Below, in pieces: positions 22,917 to 31,766 of a stretch of 38,152 nucleotides of DNA. The stretch lies in contig JBBRQD010000049.1 in NCBI GenBank assembly GCA_038227045.1, positions 1-38,152 on the forward strand, written 5' to 3'. Each line of letters starts with the position of its first letter. The first letter of the stretch is position 1. This stretch comes from JANXLS01 sp038227045. GTDB taxonomy: Bacteria > Planctomycetota > SZUA-567 > H5-PLA8. The notes under the pieces are model-generated. The model searched no databases. It saw only the letters and a program-made list of their open reading frames with translations, and had not been told where the DNA came from. Made by a program: the position numbers and the translations under genes.

Positions 22917-25394
22917 TCACGGTTTTTCGTCGCGTTTCATGCGGGCGTAGCTCAGCATGTTTGCCAGCATCCGGTATGCGCCGGGCACTCCCGTGCGCAA
23001 TTGGTGGTGCCAGAAATAGCTGGTGTAAATGAATGCGCCGCGGCCCACGTCGGCGGCGAGCAATCCGCCGTCGAGCGGCTTTTCGCCGGGATCGTGGCTC
23101 GACAGCAGCGGCGTGTATTCGGGTGCCCACTTCTTTGGAAAATATGCGCCGCGCTCCTGTGCCCAGCCTTCGAAATCTTTCGCCCAGATTCTGCATGGCC
23201 GCAGGAGCAGCGGGTGCCGCGCATCGAGAATCGCGACCGGCGCGTCTTCCCGCGTGACGCGATCGAATGAAAGCTCGATGGAAAACGGCGCGAGTTCGCC
23301 GCCGCCGCCCACGCCGCGAAAAAATCCGACGCCGCGCGCGCCGCTGCTGTTCCAATCGAAATCTTTTTGATACATGCACACGACCGTGCCGCCTTCGTTC
23401 ATGAACGCCTTCAACCGCTCCTTCATTTTGCGGATCGCCGGGCGCTGCTGCGTCGTGCGGATGTCCAGAATGATGGCCTGGTATTTGTTGAGATCCGCCG
23501 TGAGCAATTCGTCGTCCGACGGTGTTTCGACGATCAGCGTGCCGCGCGCGACGCCCGCGTCCTGCATGCGCTTCAGCGCATTTTGCATCTGCGTGTCGAC
23601 TCCTTTGACCAGCGCCACGCGCATGTTGACCGGCATGTCCATTGGCACGCGCCGCACAGTGAGAACAGGCGTCACGTAGAATCCGCTGGCGTCCCAGACG
23701 TGCGTTTGAATCTCGACACCCGCGTTCAATTTTTCGACGGAGAACCATTGGTTGAACTGCCAGACCGCCGTGTCGCCTTTGAATTCGAGCGGCAGCACTT
23801 TTCCGGTCTCGCCGGGCTTGGGCTTGTCGCCGATGGCGGCGGCGAGGAAGACGGGCTCCTTGATTTTCTTGTTGCATTTGGCGAGCAGTTTGAAATGCGC
23901 CGCGTCCTTGTCGTCGTTCGCCATCGCCGAATCGCTGAAAATCAGCAGGGGATTGGGCGAGAGCGAAAACGTGTACGGGGCCGCCAGCCCGAGAGGAACC
24001 GATGCTTCGAGCGTGATTGGCGTGCTGTGCTGGGGGCCATCCAGCGGCCCGATCAAGAATTCGCACTCCGCAACCGCCGTGAGCACCGTGCCAGCGGTTT
24101 CGTGCTCGAAGATGTGCTCTTCGGGCGGATACGACAGTGGTGCGTCGTTGCCGGCACTCACTTCGATTTCCTGAGTCTCGGCATCGCCGCTCTTCAATTC
24201 CTTTGCGGGTTTCGCTTCGGCGAACGCCCATCCTTTTGCTTCTGTTTTGAATGAAAGCTTCTGCACCAACACGCGCAACGGTCCCGTGTTTGCCGCGCGC
24301 ACTGAAATTTTCGCGGTCTCGCCCGGCGTGATGAATTCGTCTTCGCTGCGAACTTCCAATTTTAGCCCCAGCGCCTCGACGAGCGCGCGATTGAAATGGA
24401 CGCTTGAATCGGCATTGAGTTTCATCGACTCGCGCGTCGCGGCGAGTTGTTGCGCCAGCGCGCCGCTCTCGAGCATTTTGGCATCGATTGAATCGGCGAG
24501 TTTCGACGCTGTTTCCGATCCGGATCCATCGGGCGTTTTGATGCCTTCGAGCATCGACGCGGCTTTCGCATCGTCGGGCGTTCGCGATTTGAGAATCGAG
24601 AAGTGGCGCAGTTCGCGTTCGCCGGCTTTTAAATCGCGGAGCATGCCCTGGCTGAAGTGCCGCGAGAGGGCGAACGCGCCGATCTCCGAGGGACTCAGCC
24701 CGGACGCTCCGTCGCGCTTTGAAACGTCGACGCTGAATGCCGCGCCCTCCGCGGTAAAGGAGCGTAGGTAAATGCGCGAGATTGCCCAGGGCTTTAACCC
24801 TTGTTCGATGTGCGCTGTAAATTTTGCCGGATCAGCGGCAGCGTCGAATGCTTCGACGAGCAGCTTTCCGGCAGTTCGATGGTGTCCGTGATCGGTGCCG
24901 TCCGGATTGTGATTGGTGATTATTATGTGCGGACGAATACGCCGGATAACGCGCACGAGCCGTTCGAGCGCGACGTCGTGTTTCCAGACGTCCATCGTCT
25001 CCTCGACGGATTTTGAAAATCCGAAATCGGGCAGATTCAGATACCACGGTTTTGCGCCGAGAATCGCCGCCGCTTCTTCAATTTCCTTCGTGCGCAGCGC
25101 CGCCAATTGAAGGCCTGTTTCCGGCCCGATTTCATTCTGTCCGCCGTCGCCTCGCGTGCAGAAACAGATATGCGTTTCGACGCCGGCCCGCCGCAAGAAA
25201 CTCAGCGTGGCACCGTCTTCGTCGTCGGGATGCGCGGCGAGCGCCAGCGCCCGGATGCCGCTTGCGGCCGCGCGCAATTCGTTGCGGATAAAATCCGCGC
25301 CGCGTTCGAAGGAGGGGTCGGCGGCGCGAAGTGGCTGCGCGAACCACGCACAAAAAACGATTGCAAGAACGAAGGCGTTTCGATGGCGCATCAT
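22917..25394 (-). CDS. Exported PIG-L (LmbE) family deacetylase with C-terminal extension
   Basis: An 825-aa protein. A signal peptide (AFVLAIVFCAWFAQPLRA) precedes the PIG-L domain, with zinc motif AHPDDE (54-59) and HGHH (169-172); the family hydrolyses N-acetyl groups from amino sugars or glycoconjugates. About 550 further residues look like beta-sandwich (NEW3-like) segments and a class-I-amidotransferase-like or ThuA-like fold near the C-terminus (IILDIRTTQQRPAIRKMKER, then GGTVVCMYQKDFDW). Similar large PIG-L proteins occur in planctomycetes and Acidobacteria (recalled). Substrate is unknown. It is probably transcribed with the ABC permease upstream (89-nt gap). Confidence 0.87.
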   Translation of the reverse strand: MMRHRNAFVLAIVFCAWFAQPLRAADPSFERGADFIRNELRAAASGIRALALAAHPDDEDGATLSFLRRAGVETHICFCTRGDGGQNEIGPETGLQLAALRTKEIEEAAAILGAKPWYLNLPDFGFSKSVEETMDVWKHDVALERLVRVIRRIRPHIIITNHNPDGTDHGHHRTAGKLLVEAFDAAADPAKFTAHIEQGLKPWAISRIYLRSFTAEGAAFSVDVSKRDGASGLSPSEIGAFALSRHFSQGMLRDLKAGERELRHFSILKSRTPDDAKAASMLEGIKTPDGSGSETASKLADSIDAKMLESGALAQQLAATRESMKLNADSSVHFNRALVEALGLKLEVRSEDEFITPGETAKISVRAANTGPLRVLVQKLSFKTEAKGWAFAEAKPAKELKSGDAETQEIEVSAGNDAPLSYPPEEHIFEHETAGTVLTAVAECEFLIGPLDGPQHSTPITLEASVPLGLAAPYTFSLSPNPLLIFSDSAMANDDKDAAHFKLLAKCNKKIKEPVFLAAAIGDKPKPGETGKVLPLEFKGDTAVWQFNQWFSVEKLNAGVEIQTHVWDASGFYVTPVLTVRRVPMDMPVNMRVALVKGVDTQMQNALKRMQDAGVARGTLIVETPSDDELLTADLNKYQAIILDIRTTQQRPAIRKMKERLKAFMNEGGTVVCMYQKDFDWNSSGARGVGFFRGVGGGGELAPFSIELSFDRVTREDAPVAILDARHPLLLRPCRIWAKDFEGWAQERGAYFPKKWAPEYTPLLSSHDPGEKPLDGGLLAADVGRGAFIYTSYFWHHQLRTGVPGAYRMLANMLSYARMKRDEKP

Positions 25395-25483
25395 GTTTCA
25401 GCACTTTCAGGAATTGAGGGCGAACGGGATTCTCTGTACCTTTAATCGATGACATTACAAGACCGATCTCATGGATTCAACTT

Positions 25484-27154
25484 TCAGGATTGTGAATTCC
25501 AGCGCCGCGATCCAAAGAAACGCGACGCCAGCGCTCCCGCCGCGCACGCCGCCATCAGGCACATCGCCAGTGCGTGCGCCTTCGGCGCGTCTTCGCGCCA
25601 TACTTCGTAGATGCGCACGCTGGCCGGTTGCGTGTCTGGGCTATAAAGGAGTGTTGAGGCCACGTACTCGCCCGCAGCGGTGATGAAACACAGCAGGCCG
25701 CCGGCCAGCAGCGATGGAAAAATCAGCGGCAGCGTGATTGAGAAAAAAATGCGTCCGGTGCGCGCGCCGAGACTGCTTGCTGCGTCGGAATAATCGTTGC
25801 CGAGGGCGTCATACGCGGCGCGCGCGGGGCGGACCGCGAGCGGCAGAGTTCGAATGACATACGCGAGAATCAGAATCGCGTGTCCGCCGCCCAGCGCCAG
25901 GCCGAACGCTGGCCACGATGACTGGTTGAATGCGCTCAACAAGGCCACCGCGACCGCGCTGCCCGGGAGCGCCATGGCGAGCATTACTCCGAATTCCACT
26001 GGGAACGCGGCCCATTTGTTTGCGGATTTCAACGCCACCGCAATCGACGCGGCGAGGGTCATGCAGATCAGCGCTGTCGCCACGCCATACACCATGCTAC
26101 GGGCGAGCGCGCGCCAATCGTCTGCATTCAGGCTGCGAAACACGCCGAATGGCGTTGTGGAATTTTCGCTGTTGCCGCCGCTGGTCCATACCCCCGCGAC
26201 GGCCATTAGCGGAGGCAGGAGCAATGGAACTGACGCGAGCAGCGACAGCACAACTCGTGAACCGCTTGATTTGGCGGCCGGCAACCCGCGTCGCAATTCG
26301 CCCTTGATTCCCTGCTCCGCGCCGGATTGGTTCGCGCCGCGCTTTGCGTAGTAGAGAAACAGCGGGAGGGCCGACAGCGAGATCGTGGCGAGGATCACGC
26401 TCAAGCCGCGCTGCAAGCCGGCGTCGCCTTGTTCGTTGAGGACTTCAACGGTCAAATATCGCGATGCGTTGTCGAGCATGTACGGTGCGCTGAAACTGGC
26501 TGCGGAGGCCATGAATGTCACCAGGGCCGCCGCCAGCAAGGGCGCGCGCACGGCAGGCCACGTCGCGGCGAAAAAAGTTCTCGCGCGGCCGGCACCCAGG
26601 CTTCGCGCGGCTTCCTCGCGCGACGCGTCCAAATTTTCCAGCGCCGCCGACACGAACGCGAATGTGTAGCAGCCGAACGAATACGTGTGAACCAATAGCA
26701 CGCGCAGAAACGGCGTGACCCAGAATTTGGCGTCCGGAGAAATCCGCCACAGGACGCCGGCTTCGCCCAGCAGCGCGTCGAAGGCGAGCGTGCCGACGAG
26801 CGGCGGCATTAACATTGGCGAAAAGCCCAGCGCCGCGAAAAACCGACGCCCTGGGAATTCACGGCGTGTCCAGAGCAGCGCAAGACCCAGCCCCCATGCG
26901 CCCGAGGTCAGAACGCTGAGCGCGGAAAGTTTCAGCGTGCCGCCGATGGCTTCGCGCGTTTTGCTTTCAAAGATTGCCCGTCGAATGCCCGCGGCGAACG
27001 GTTGATTCGCCGGATCCCAGCCCATTTGGCGCGCACGAAAATCGAGCACCGGCAGCGTCAGGCTCTGAGAGAGCATCGCGCCCAGCGGGTTGACGATGTA
27101 GAGAATTATCGGCAGCGCCAGCACCAGGGCGAATGTGGATTTGCGGAATTGCAT
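25484..27154 (-). CDS. Two-domain ABC import permease (ThiP/FbpB type)
   Basis: A 556-aa inner-membrane protein with two fused binding-protein-dependent permease domains. Each carries an EAA loop for ATPase contact: EEAARSLGAGRARTFFAATW in the first half and DAASSLGARTGRIFFSITL in the second, each followed by a P(A/S)LLAG-type helix. This fusion is typical of iron(III) and thiamine/phosphate-ester importers. No binding-protein or ATPase gene is adjacent, so it would rely on components encoded elsewhere. It is 24 nt downstream of the archaemetzincin gene on the same strand. Confidence 0.87.
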   Translation of the reverse strand: MQFRKSTFALVLALPIILYIVNPLGAMLSQSLTLPVLDFRARQMGWDPANQPFAAGIRRAIFESKTREAIGGTLKLSALSVLTSGAWGLGLALLWTRREFPGRRFFAALGFSPMLMPPLVGTLAFDALLGEAGVLWRISPDAKFWVTPFLRVLLVHTYSFGCYTFAFVSAALENLDASREEAARSLGAGRARTFFAATWPAVRAPLLAAALVTFMASAASFSAPYMLDNASRYLTVEVLNEQGDAGLQRGLSVILATISLSALPLFLYYAKRGANQSGAEQGIKGELRRGLPAAKSSGSRVVLSLLASVPLLLPPLMAVAGVWTSGGNSENSTTPFGVFRSLNADDWRALARSMVYGVATALICMTLAASIAVALKSANKWAAFPVEFGVMLAMALPGSAVAVALLSAFNQSSWPAFGLALGGGHAILILAYVIRTLPLAVRPARAAYDALGNDYSDAASSLGARTGRIFFSITLPLIFPSLLAGGLLCFITAAGEYVASTLLYSPDTQPASVRIYEVWREDAPKAHALAMCLMAACAAGALASRFFGSRRWNSQS

Positions 27155-27178
27155 CCGCCACTTTTACCATATTGCGAA

Positions 27179-28198
27179 TCATTCGTCTTTCACGCGTCGC
27201 GCTTTTTCCAATTCGGCAGACTTGCGCACGAGCACCATACTGGATTCCATGAATGCCGCCTCCTCTTTCAATCCGTGCTTCGCATAAAACGCGCGCAACG
27301 CTTCGCCGCGTTTCTCCGCGTCGCAACCGATATTCCAGAGCAGCTTTTTCTGGCATACTGGACAGAAATGAATCGGGGCCGCGTCTGTCTCCGGAAGGCT
27401 CATCGAGCCGTTCATCGAGCAGTCGTAGAACACGCAATGCTGCATGCCGAACATGTGGCCGGATTCGTGGTTGAGGACTTTGCAGGCGCGGCGCAGCGCG
27501 GTGACTTCAGCGTCCGGACGGCGCTTCTGGTTCCAGAATTCGGGGAAGTAGCGGCAGAGGCTGTAGACGCCGACGCGCTGTTCGATGCTTCCCAATCCGA
27601 AGACGTAATGGAGATCGCCGGAGAATAAATCTTCCATCGTGATGCCCAGATAGACCACCGCGTCGGCGGGGATTTTTTTGATTAAGATGGAATCGAGAAT
27701 GACATCGGCGTTGTATTGCGCGTCGTAGCCCTCGCGGCGTACGCTGTGAAATGGCGGACGCTTTAAGTCTTTTCCGGGGACGTCGGTTTTCAACTCCATT
27801 GGCTTTTCAATGCGCGCCGGAAGTTGGAAAAACGCTTCGGCGTATTCGCGCATGTCTTCGACCATCTGCTTCTGTTCGGCGTTCATCCCGCCCAGCGGCT
27901 GCAGGACGATGGTGCGGCGTTCCGCCGTGGGGCGCACGCGCGTGTTGACGCGGTATTGCTCGAAAGGTTGCGGGCGTTCGTGCTGCGTGAAAAGCCATTC
28001 GCCTGGTTTTGGCGGATTTTTTCGGGCGAAGCCTTTTTCTTCGTCGCGGGAAACGCCTTCATATACGCGGCGCTTGATCGTGTCGTCTTCGGCTGATTCG
28101 CCGACGTCGTTTTCGGTCGCTCCAAGAGCGACGCGAAAAGCAAGCATTGCCATGAGCGTTGGCAGGATTAATAAGAAAGGTCTGGCGGAGCGACGCAT
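27179..28198 (-). CDS. Exported archaemetzincin-family metalloprotease
   Basis: A 339-aa protein. The N-terminus RPFLLILPTLMAMLAFRVALG is a signal peptide. The zinc motif H244-E-S-G-H248-M-F-G-M-Q-H254-C255 is the archaemetzincin form (HExxHxxGxxHC), followed by CSMNGSMSLPETD, then HFCPVCQKKLLWN, whose cysteines complete the structural zinc site. Archaelysin-family aminopeptidases are usually cytosolic and about 180-200 aa; this one is exported and longer at the N-terminus. The start at 28198 leads directly into the signal peptide; the longer frame to 28390 runs through an intergenic repeat. Confidence 0.9.
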   Translation of the reverse strand: MRRSARPFLLILPTLMAMLAFRVALGATENDVGESAEDDTIKRRVYEGVSRDEEKGFARKNPPKPGEWLFTQHERPQPFEQYRVNTRVRPTAERRTIVLQPLGGMNAEQKQMVEDMREYAEAFFQLPARIEKPMELKTDVPGKDLKRPPFHSVRREGYDAQYNADVILDSILIKKIPADAVVYLGITMEDLFSGDLHYVFGLGSIEQRVGVYSLCRYFPEFWNQKRRPDAEVTALRRACKVLNHESGHMFGMQHCVFYDCSMNGSMSLPETDAAPIHFCPVCQKKLLWNIGCDAEKRGEALRAFYAKHGLKEEAAFMESSMVLVRKSAELEKARRVKDE

Positions 28199-28299
28199 AT
28201 TTTCGTCCCCTGTCGCAATAAACTCTTGTCGCTGCTGATACGAATCGATTACGAAAAGCTTGCGTGAAAAATATTTTGCGCGTTCTGTCTTCTGAAAAA

Positions 28300-28346
28300 A
28301 ACGCCCTCGCACAAAGACACAAAGGACACGAAGAGGCACAAAGAAT
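28300..28346. repeat. Intergenic ACAAAGACACAAAG-type repeat
   Basis: CACAAAGACACAAAGGACAC with a following AAGAGGCACAAAGAA is an imperfect direct array of the unit ACAAAG/GACAC in the gap between two divergent genes. Such arrays are common intergenic debris in environmental genomes (recalled). Confidence 0.55.
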
Positions 28347-28410
28347 GCTTTTGGGGTTTGCGTTCTTCTTGGGGCGGAACGGTTATACACTTTTTTACTC
28401 CCGTGTGCCG

Positions 28411-28439
28411 TTGTCGAACACTCGGTGCACGGGTACTAT
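28411..28439 (+). promoter_or_regulatory. Sigma70-type promoter for the NCS2-like permease
   Basis: TTGTCG (28411-28416), a 17-nt spacer and TACTAT (28434-28439), 40 nt before the ATG at 28480. Confidence 0.6.
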
Positions 28440-28479
28440 TCAGGCATTCCAATTTGATCAAGCGCTGTGGAGAAATTTC

Positions 28480-30072
28480 ATGAGCATTGAAAAGAGCGCT
28501 CCGATGCCGTGGTTTGTGCGCGGAGATATTGATGGCTTTTTCGGCCTGGCGCTGGACAACTTCGTCCAATTGCTGCTGATTAAATCCCTGTGTTCGTTTG
28601 TGCTGGGATTCAGCGACGAGCTGCTGTACGGGCGCGTCCTTCCCGGCGCGGCGATTTCACTGATCGTCGGCAATGTCTTTTACGCGTGGCAGGCGCGGCA
28701 GCTCAGCATTCAAACCGGGCGCAAGGACATCTGCGCTTTGCCCTATGGAATTAACACTGTTTCGGTCTTTGCACATGTATTTCTGGTCATGCTTCCGGCG
28801 AAATTGTACGCGCTCAACGAACTTCATTTGACTGCCGACGAAGCCTCGCTTGAAGCGTGGCGTGCGGGATTGATTGCCTGTTTTGGATCTGGCGCGATTG
28901 AAATGGCGGGGTCGTTTTTCGCCGAAAAAATTCGCAAGAGCACACCGCGCGCGGCACTGCTTTCGACGCTCGCCGGCATTGCATTGACTTTCATTTCGCT
29001 GGGATTTTTGTTTCGAACGTATGCTCACCCCATCGTGGGCTTGACGACGCTGGGCATTGTGTTGCTGGCGTATTTCGGGCGCGTTCGTTTCAAGGGCGGA
29101 CTGCCCAGCGGACTCATCGCCGTGGCGCTGGGCGCGATACTTTCGTGGATCACCGGACTTGCGCCCGTCGGTGTGCGGCCGGGCGGGATCAGCTTTCATC
29201 CGCCCATTCCCGTCGTCGCGGATTTCATCGCGTCGTTTCACGGAAAATACTGGCTGCAATATGTCTCGGTGATCATCCCGATGGGTTTGTTCAATTTGAT
29301 CGGGTCGCTGCAAAACATCGAATCGGCCGAGGCGGCGGGCGACAGTTATCCGACGCGCCCGTCGCTGCTGGTCAACGGCTGCGGATCGATTGCGGCGGCG
29401 CTCTTCGGGTCGTGCTTTCCGACGACGATTTACATCGGCCACCCCGGCTGGAAGGCGATGGGCGCGCGGGCGGGTTATTCGATTCTCAACTGCGTTGCGA
29501 TCGCACTGGTGTGCGTGACGGGGACGCTGGCGCATCTGGCCTGGGCGGTGCCCATCGATGCCGGCATGGCGATTGTTTTGTGGATCGGCATCGTGATCAC
29601 CGCGCAGGCGTTTCAAACGGTCCCGCATGACCATGCGCCCGCGGTCGTGATTGGTCTTTTGCCGGGCGTTGCGGCGTGGGGCGCGGTGATGATGAAATCG
29701 AGTCTGCGCGCGGCGCTGGATTACAAGCTTCAGGATGGACCGTTGTTCGCCGCGCCGCTGATCGATGTGTTCAAGAAACAAGACCTTTGGATTCATGGGG
29801 CGTTTGCGCTGGAACAGGGATTTATTTTTTCGGCGATGATTTTGTCGGCGGCGACGGTAGCGGTGATCGAGCGCAAGTTCAGGACCGCCGCGTATTGGTG
29901 CGCGGCGGGTGTGATCTTGTGCCTTGCCGGGCTGATGCATTCGTATCAATTCACGCCTGGCGACACGGCGATTTTGCTGCGGCCCGCGTATGAATGGGCC
30001 GTGGGTTATGGGATTATGGGGGGGATTTTTTTTGTTGCGCCGTGGTTGACGGTGGAGGGGGAAGGGCATTGA
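28480..30072 (+). CDS. NCS2-like (xanthine/uracil/AzgA-related) membrane permease
   Basis: A 530-aa polytopic inner-membrane protein with about 12-14 hydrophobic segments. N-terminal PWFVRGDIDGFFGLALDNFV and KDICALPYGINTVSVFAHVF resemble the transmembrane-1 and substrate-loop regions of NCS2/AzgA purine permeases, and FGSCFPTTIYIGHPGWKAMG resembles the second half-helix with its conserved acidic/polar loop (here TTIYIGHPG). Many relatives are annotated only as uncharacterised permeases, so a substrate is not assigned. GGAG lies 7 nt before the ATG at 28480; upstream sequence in frame is the intergenic repeat. It is transcribed alone. Confidence 0.82.
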   Translation: MSIEKSAPMPWFVRGDIDGFFGLALDNFVQLLLIKSLCSFVLGFSDELLYGRVLPGAAISLIVGNVFYAWQARQLSIQTGRKDICALPYGINTVSVFAHVFLVMLPAKLYALNELHLTADEASLEAWRAGLIACFGSGAIEMAGSFFAEKIRKSTPRAALLSTLAGIALTFISLGFLFRTYAHPIVGLTTLGIVLLAYFGRVRFKGGLPSGLIAVALGAILSWITGLAPVGVRPGGISFHPPIPVVADFIASFHGKYWLQYVSVIIPMGLFNLIGSLQNIESAEAAGDSYPTRPSLLVNGCGSIAAALFGSCFPTTIYIGHPGWKAMGARAGYSILNCVAIALVCVTGTLAHLAWAVPIDAGMAIVLWIGIVITAQAFQTVPHDHAPAVVIGLLPGVAAWGAVMMKSSLRAALDYKLQDGPLFAAPLIDVFKKQDLWIHGAFALEQGFIFSAMILSAATVAVIERKFRTAAYWCAAGVILCLAGLMHSYQFTPGDTAILLRPAYEWAVGYGIMGGIFFVAPWLTVEGEGH

Positions 30073-30083
30073 AAAGTGCTGAA

Positions 30084-30302
30084 TCAACGGTCGCGAAAGA
30101 TTGTCTTAAGATCTTCGCGCTCAATCAATTTCTTTGCCCACCATAGTTCATCGTATGGCTCTTCAAGATCGGCAATGGGCTGGCCCGCGCCGGGCAGGTT
30201 GTCGAATGCGCCGTCGGCCGCCGCCTTCTTGAAAAGATAATCGACGAGCCTTTCGTGCCGACCGTTTGGATCGGGGAGTGCCATTTCGTTCGCGTTCTGC
30301 AT
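30084..30302 (-). CDS. DUF1992 (DnaJC28-conserved-domain) protein
   Basis: A 72-aa protein. After a short N-terminus it shows the DUF1992 pattern KAAADGAFDNLPGAGQPIAD and a C-terminal WWAKKLIEREDLKT helix. The family is small and cytosolic and its function is not established. GGGAGG lies 6-7 nt before the ATG. It follows nnrE by 15 nt on the same strand and is probably in its operon. Confidence 0.82.
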   Translation of the reverse strand: MQNANEMALPDPNGRHERLVDYLFKKAAADGAFDNLPGAGQPIADLEEPYDELWWAKKLIEREDLKTIFRDR

Positions 30303-30317
30303 CGAATCCTCCCATTT

Positions 30318-31064
30318 TTACGTGGACTTTGCTTCTTTCTCTTCCATCTGCAAAACGCGGTCCACAATTTCCATTGGCGCACCTATGGGAGCAACCAGTA
30401 CGCTCCCCAAGACTTCTTGTGCGGAGTGGTTTTTAAATCCGATTTTTCGAGCAACAAAAGTAACGGTCAAATGGGCTCGAATCGTCGGCTTCGCAGGAAT
30501 CCCCGTGTCGCAGTCCAACCCCGAAGGTATATCCACTGCAAGCACAATAGGTCGAATCGGCGAATACGATGCCGCATTGATCGCCGCAATCACCTCAGCG
30601 ACATGCGGTCTTAGCGGGCCGGCAAAGCCGGTACCTAGAATCGCGTCAATGATGAGTTTCGAATTTTGCCATTCAAGCGCCGCAGCCTTGATTCCAGCGG
30701 AGTCCAGCACAGCAACGCATTCCAAATTCATCTTATCTACAATTTGCCGAGCGAGTGCAGCGTCACCGCCTAATTTTTGGGGATCAGACACGGCAAAAAT
30801 TTTGACATTGAGACCGGAAATGCTCAAATGCCGGGCAGCAGCATAGCCGTCGCCACCGTTATTGCCTCCGCCACAAATGACAGAAATTTTTACGGATTCC
30901 GGTTTTACTGTCAAGTCCGCGAGAAGGTATTCCAACGCCTTGAATGAATAATCAGAGATTTCGTGCGCCGCGTTTTCCATCAACACGATGCCGGGAATTC
31001 CATACTCCTCAATCGCAATTTTATCGACGAGACGTACTTGAGCACGGCTGAGAGCAGGAGGCAC
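30318..31064 (-). CDS. nnrE: NAD(P)H-hydrate epimerase
   Basis: A 248-aa YjeF_N-domain enzyme that epimerises damaged NAD(P)H hydrates so that a dehydratase can repair them. It shows LSRAQVRLVDKIAIEEYGI at the N-terminus, the dinucleotide motif GGGNNGGDG, DAILGTG and DIPSGLDCDTG. It lacks the C-terminal NnrD dehydratase domain that is fused in many bacteria, and no nnrD is adjacent. The start is taken as GTG at 31064, with GGAG about 9 nt upstream. The longer frame from GTG 31133 would read through the hairpin at 31080-31124 and is rejected. Confidence 0.9.
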   Translation of the reverse strand: MPPALSRAQVRLVDKIAIEEYGIPGIVLMENAAHEISDYSFKALEYLLADLTVKPESVKISVICGGGNNGGDGYAAARHLSISGLNVKIFAVSDPQKLGGDAALARQIVDKMNLECVAVLDSAGIKAAALEWQNSKLIIDAILGTGFAGPLRPHVAEVIAAINAASYSPIRPIVLAVDIPSGLDCDTGIPAKPTIRAHLTVTFVARKIGFKNHSAQEVLGSVLVAPIGAPMEIVDRVLQMEEKEAKST

Positions 31065-31079
31065 GATTTGAATCTCCGA

Positions 31080-31124
31080 AAAAGAAACAGGCGTCAACGC
31101 TGCGCGCCGATGCCTGTTTCTTTT
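31080..31124 (-). terminator. Terminator of the small lipoprotein gene
   Basis: A perfect 13-bp inverted repeat AAAAGAAACAGGC / GCCTGTTTCTTTT (31080-31092 and 31112-31124) with a 19-nt loop. It lies 27 nt past the lipoprotein stop and directly before the nnrE ribosome site, and the 3' arm itself supplies a T-rich tail on the minus strand. Confidence 0.7.
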
Positions 31125-31151
31125 AATCCGCACTCCGCCGATTTTCCAGAA

Positions 31152-31697
31152 CTATCGTCCGGCCGGCGTGTTGACATTGTCGCTGGGATTGGCCACAGCG
31201 GGCTTGTTCAGGCGCAAATTGTTCGTGTTGGGATTCTTCGGATTGTATTCGCGGATATCGATGTAATTCGCGTCGTTGCTTGTGGGGATGTTGCTTTTCG
31301 AGGACTTCGATTTGGGCACGTCGGCATTCGCGTCGGGCGGGAGGATTTCCTTGCCGATCAAGCGGCCGCCGCTGTAACGCAGCCGGAGGCGTTCGGAGGT
31401 CGGCGTGCCGTCCGAGTTGTAATAGTGCGTCTCCACGCCGTTGCCTTCGTCGACCACATTGTCCGGCTGCCGGCCTATTGCACGCTTCGCTCTTTCGGGC
31501 GACGAGTAGACGGCGACGTTGTTCGAGCGCTCGATGAGCTGCGCGTCCTGCGCTCTGTATTCGTTCGGATTGCGCTCTGCCGCGGTGCCGCTGCTGAACG
31601 AACTCTTCTGCGTGCTTCCGCAGCCCGACACAAGCCATGGCAACGCGATTAGGCACGCCGTCGCCATTGAAATCTTTTTTGATCCGACTGTAAACAT
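31152..31697 (-). CDS. Small lipoprotein, unknown function
   Basis: A 181-aa protein with a lipoprotein signal (ATACLIALPWLVSGC, lipobox LVSGC). The mature part is hydrophilic and Asn/Ser/Pro-rich. It includes VETHYYNSDGTPTSERLRLR, an extended strand-like stretch, and an apparently disordered tail (NPKNPNTNNLRLNKP). No domain was recognised. A strong AAGGAG precedes the ATG at 31697. It lies 69 nt downstream of the GH5-like gene on the same strand, so co-transcription with it is likely. Confidence 0.8.
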   Translation of the reverse strand: MFTVGSKKISMATACLIALPWLVSGCGSTQKSSFSSGTAAERNPNEYRAQDAQLIERSNNVAVYSSPERAKRAIGRQPDNVVDEGNGVETHYYNSDGTPTSERLRLRYSGGRLIGKEILPPDANADVPKSKSSKSNIPTSNDANYIDIREYNPKNPNTNNLRLNKPAVANPSDNVNTPAGR

Positions 31698-31766
31698 GAT
31701 CGCACTCCTTCTATGACATGATCGACTGCGTCAGGCCCACCGACACTACCGGAAATTTCGCGCTGG

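Noticed and set aside
31065..31133. nnrE start at GTG 31133
   Set aside because: The extension covers the terminator hairpin at 31080-31124. The GTG at 31064 has a better-placed GGAG.
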